This document shows, one piece after another, positions 60,484 through 64,000 of a stretch of DNA of 64,000 bases. The stretch comes from Rotaria sordida (Eukaryota > Rotifera > Eurotatoria > Philodinida > Philodinidae): the NCBI GenBank assembly GCA_905250125.1, contig CAJNOL010000868.1, positions 23,973-87,972 on the forward strand, given 5' to 3'. Below the pieces are notes generated by a model. It saw only the letters and a list, made by a program, of their open reading frames with translations. It made no database searches and was not told the DNA's origin. Position 1 is the stretch's first letter, and every line of letters begins with the position of its first letter. The position numbers and the translations under genes are program-made.

Positions 60484-62889
60484 ATGAATGCAGATGATAT
60501 TCGTTTTTTATCTTATTATTTAATTCCAAAAGATTGGACTATTCATTTAATTGATCGAAGAACAGATGAAAAACAATTTGAAGTAATCAAATATTTCAAT
60601 AAAAATTTTTAGAATTTATTCTTTTTCATTTAGCAAATACAACGAATTATTGAAAATGCTCAATTATTAGCATTTGATACTGGTCAGTAAACTTTTTTGG
60701 TTTTTATTAATTAGATAAATAGTTAATATATATATATTTTAGAAACAATGCCTAGTTTTTATCATTCAAATTATCAACGAAATCAAAATTATAAATGGCA
60801 AAATGGTAATTGGGATTTATTACCAAGCCAAACTCCACAATATTCATGTAGTAAGTGTGACAAAATTCTCTTTCAAAAAGATATATAGCAGAGATGTCCA
60901 TCGTGATAGCGGCAAATTTTTAGTTGCGATGAACATCTTTGATATATAGATGTTCTTGATTCACATGTTGAATATAATATCAAATAGATTTAAAAATTCT
61001 TACATTTATTTTTGTTTTTTTGTTCTAACAAAAATTTTAGTAAGTAAACCATCACTTCTTCAAGTTGCTGTACGTAGTCAAAATCGTAATGGTAAAAATG
61101 TTCTTCTTTTTGATCTTCAAGAATTATTTGATCAAACAAATATTCATTTTCGTAAATGTAATACAAGTATTTATATTCATAATTTAATACAATTAATATT
61201 TAATCATTCAAATGCATATAAAATTTCTCAATCATTATTAAATGATTTAGCACAATTAAAATGTTCATATGATGAAGAATGTTTTCATACATCAAAACTT
61301 CATCATTGTATCGAATTATCAGATATTTATCATAAAGTTTTTCCAAATGAAAAAGATCAACAAATTTATAGTCTACAACGTATGACAGCAATGACACTTC
61401 ATTGTCAATTAGATAAAAAACAACAATGTGCTAATTGGTCAAAACGACCATTAACACAATCATTAAAAGATTATGCTGCTATGGATGTTATTGTTATGAT
61501 TGATATTTATGAACGATTAAAAACTAGAATTCAACAAGAATTAAACGATCAAGATAATGAAACATTAACATGGTTAGTTTCTTAGAACCTGAACGATAAG
61601 CATGAGGGAAGTTCAGCACGAAAAAAAAATGAAGATAGTTATGACGTCTATTGAAAAATCAATCAATGCATATGAATGTTAGTCTTCTCTTCATTCCCAC
61701 GCATATCCACACTAGAGTCCATTGGACCCAGAATTTTCTGATCCAGACTCTACCAGATCCGGGATAGTGGCGTAACCAAGAGTAGGCTAGGCCGGACAGC
61801 GTCGTATCACCACCGATTGAAGGGCACTACGCTACCACCTACAATCTCCTGGTTATTTCGACAGTCCAAGACCAACTCGATGAACTCTAACCCATAGCCG
61901 CACTCTTTACCTTCACTTTTTCTTTCTATGCTGAACTTTCCCCGTACTTATCATTCATCAATCTTCTATTTATTTATTAAAATAGAAGAAAAAAAAACCC
62001 GATTAATTAATATTTCTTATTTTCTTTTATTCGTTTTTTAGGGAAGAGTTTCAAAATTCTATTGAAATATCAATTGATTTAAGTCAAATTGTTCTCTATC
62101 AATGTATATGTGGTGAACGATTTATTACAAATAAAACTCGTAATAAACATGCTCGAACATGTATTCAAGAACAACAACGAATTGAACAAGCGACTATAAA
62201 TGAAAAACATTCTCGTAAAATAAAGACTAAAAAAATCATAATTAATAATAATGATCTAATAAAACCTGAAATAACTATTGTATCAACTTTACCAAAACTT
62301 GATTTGAATGCATCACCTCCATGTGGTCGTGGATATATTCCACCAGCACTTAAACGTGCATATCAATCAATGAATCAAATATCATTATATGAAGAAGTTC
62401 GATGTTCATCAGCATTTGATGAATTTAATCAATTAAATGAAAATCGTCCACCTGATGCTCAATATTTTCTTGAAGATGATGATACAGAAGTTGCACAAGC
62501 ATTTGGTCTTGAAATAATGAATATATCTTCAAAACCAAAACGATTAACTCAAATTAATCAAAATCAATCAAATGTATCATTAATACCTGTATCAAAACAA
62601 AATCTTAAAATAGCTGCTTATCCACCAAAAAATCAATCTCGTATGCTTCAAAAATTAAAACAAAATTCTATGATTTTTTTTTTTTCGTTTTTGTTCTATA
62701 ATAGTATCTCTCAATATTCAAAAAAAATTATTCGATGAAAATGATTTACTCGATCGTTTAAAAGATGATTTTGATAGTCAACCTGATTTTCACTGTCATC
62801 TTTTTGGTTTAGGTGGTCGAGGTCGATCATCATCAATGTATTTATCTCCACCAGAACCGTTTCTTAATAAACGAAATTATTATACTTAA
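60484..62889 (+). CDS. DEDDy 3'-5' exonuclease, Mut-7/Nibbler-like, with C-terminal zinc module
   Basis: RNase D/DnaQ-fold exonuclease. Exons 60484-60582, 60634-60682, 60743-60850, 61041-61572, 62042-62640 and 62705-62889 join in frame, 523 residues. Catalytic motifs: LAFDTET (first Asp and Glu, split by an intron), SLLNDLAQLK with the second Asp, and CANWSKRPLTQSLKDYAAMD with Tyr and Asp four residues apart (DEDDy). The NW..RPL...YAA.D wording is that of the Mut-7/Nibbler/EXD3 group, which trims small RNAs; that role here is inference. After the domain comes CICGERFITNKTRNKHARTC (a C-x-C..H..C zinc module), a basic linker, CGRGYIPPALKRAYQ and a low-complexity tail ending GLGGRGRSSS. The whole Mut7-C domain seems absent. 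The start is the first in-frame ATG; an upstream exon is not excluded. Confidence 0.75.
60889..60941. mobile_element. 53-bp hAT-type micro-MITE in exonuclease intron 3
   Basis: CAGAGATGTCCATCG and CGATGAACATCTTTG are inverted at 13 of 15. ATATATAG (60881-60888) and ATATATAG (60942-60949) are a perfect 8-bp duplication, possibly 9 with the adjoining G. Between the ends lie only 23 bases. One of the smallest transposon-like insertions one can recognise, apparently a deletion derivative of a CAGAGATG-ended element like that at 21.7 kb. Confidence 0.8.
61590..61959. mobile_element. 370-bp element in exonuclease intron 4 (family also at 37.8 kb)
   Basis: TGAACGATAAGCATGAGG (61590) and the inverted right end TGAATGATAAGTACGGGG (from 61959) begin TIRs of about 29 bp with some 5 mismatches, both continuing to AAGTTCAGCA. 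Interior order matches the 37789-37968 copy. A more GC-rich stretch at 61710-61900, containing TAGTGGCGTAACCA, seems to be a second element nested in it. Confidence 0.65.
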
Positions 62890-64000
62890 TTGCAATAGTT
62901 CAGATATTGTTATACAAAAACAAAAAACAAAATTAACATTGACGTATTGTTTTGTTATAGGTTAACTCAATTATATTATTTTATATGTTATTTCTTCGCC
63001 TATTTCATTGTTCGGTGAAAGATTTTTTTCTAAACATGTATGATTTCATTTTCGATTTCTTTGTAATCGATGTTGATTGCATTCCATAAATATCTCAAAT
63101 GAACATCTTATTGTATCAATCATAGATTACTATAAATAAGTCATCTAAATGATATCGAATAAGAGCATAATTCATTTTGAAAATAATCAATACATTTATA
63201 CTAGACATTATTAGTCATTTTCTTCTAAACTACTAGTCAAAAAACTGTTAGTGCAATCCATATGAAATTAAAATGTGAAACATAATATAGCTGCTATTGC
63301 TAATCATAGGAAGATTGTTTTATTCGTTCCATTTTGTGATACATTTCTTCTCAAGAAATGCAATAAAAAAGGTAGTTCATATATTGTAACGAGATATTCT
63401 TGATATACTATCTGTGATCATATATGAACAGCATCTGTCACGCTTGTGAGGGTACGGGTGGATACAAATTTCTATTCCTATACTTCAACATTTGTTGTAA
63501 ATCATGTTTCACAAGATATAAGATCAACGTGTTTGTCATTTTCTTCTACAATACAAAGCATTTAATTGAGATCTAAATAGTGCTTTGAAACGTCAATGAA
63601 GTTCTCTATCAAATGTATTTCACGACAGAAATTTCATAGATAGACTATGAGAGGAACATTTGTAAAAAATCAAAGGCAGTAGTTTTCAGGTCTCATACTT
63701 TAAAAACCAGTTTTTCAGGATACTTTCTTAATAAACAGAACATCTTGAATAAAAATAGGACTTCCCAGATTTCCTACGACTTTTCCTTAGAAAGTTATAA
63801 GCATTACAAAAAAATGAAAAAAATACGGTTTTAGTCGATTTTTAGCAATGCTATAATAAATTTCGCATTGTTTGTAATGCTTATAACTTTGTAAGAGAAG
63901 ATTGTAGAAAGTGCGGTAAGCATTCATTTTTGTCAGAATTTTGTGCTCTTTAAGTTGATACACTCTAAAATTAATATTTTCGTTATGCAATGTATTTAAT
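62890..64000. other. 3' flank and repeat at window end
   Basis: The exonuclease 3' UTR, then AT-rich DNA without ORFs, then a dispersed repeat from about 63505. The window end cuts this region. Confidence 0.5.
63505..63970. repeat. dispersed fold-back repeat, copy 2 (first copy at 17.6 kb)
   Basis: Aligns by eye with 17640-18070. Its centre is a strong inverted repeat: 63792-63810 (AAGTTATAAGCATTACAAA) is exactly complementary to 63871-63889, and the pairing extends with mismatches to 63774 and 63907. The 60-base loop and arms have no coding potential. The outer limit may lie beyond 64000. Confidence 0.7.

Overview
The window is AT-rich nuclear DNA of a metazoan. Protein genes are split by many short introns (about 50-70 bp, GT..AG), the codons are AT-biased, and animal gene families can be read through the splice junctions: twinfilin, a NUAK-type kinase, TFIIIC110/GTF3C2, a BTB-Kelch protein, a PP1 glycogen-targeting subunit, DNAAF5, an ARHGAP1-type RhoGAP and a Mut-7/Nibbler-like exonuclease. 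DNAAF5 implies motile cilia. The small introns, AT richness and splice acceptors just upstream of several start codons would fit a bdelloid rotifer or a similar small-genome animal. That assignment is an inference and no marker in the window proves it. A 10-base run of N at 47574-47583 is an assembly gap.

Layout, left to right: twinfilin (+, 429-2666); a 4.7 kb non-coding stretch; the NUAK-type kinase (+, 7348-13342), with several possible first exons and two alternative last exons; 6.3 kb of repeat-rich DNA; GTF3C2-like (-, 27944-19700, 17 exons); a 2 kb low-complexity region; BTB-BACK-Kelch (+, 30019-34454); PPP1R3-like (+, 35266-36444), convergent with DNAAF5 (-, 43473-36696, 10 exons); 3.7 kb non-coding; an unidentified Asn/Ser-rich gene (+, 47143-48083); a small NZF-like zinc-finger gene (+, about 49690-50176), 205 bp upstream of the ARHGAP1-like gene (+, 50381-56365, 15 exons); 4.1 kb with a large transposon-like element; the exonuclease gene (+, 60484-62889); and a repeat copy cut by the window end.

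The genes are ordinary housekeeping and regulatory loci with no obvious shared pathway. The introns and spacers, in contrast, are full of small non-autonomous DNA transposons and fold-back elements. Several carry clear terminal inverted repeats (TIRs) and target-site duplications (TSDs): hAT-type 8-bp duplications at 15.1, 21.7, 38.7, 50.9 and 60.9 kb, and a TA-flanked element at 58.3 kb. Most long introns are long because such an element lies inside.

The most interesting gene-level observation is the kinase locus. Two homologous last exons, both with phase-1 acceptors, each encode the end of the kinase domain. Three candidate first exons, all phase 2, can splice to the same second exon. All exon boundaries were read by eye from reading frame, splice consensus and family similarity. 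No database or RNA evidence was available.
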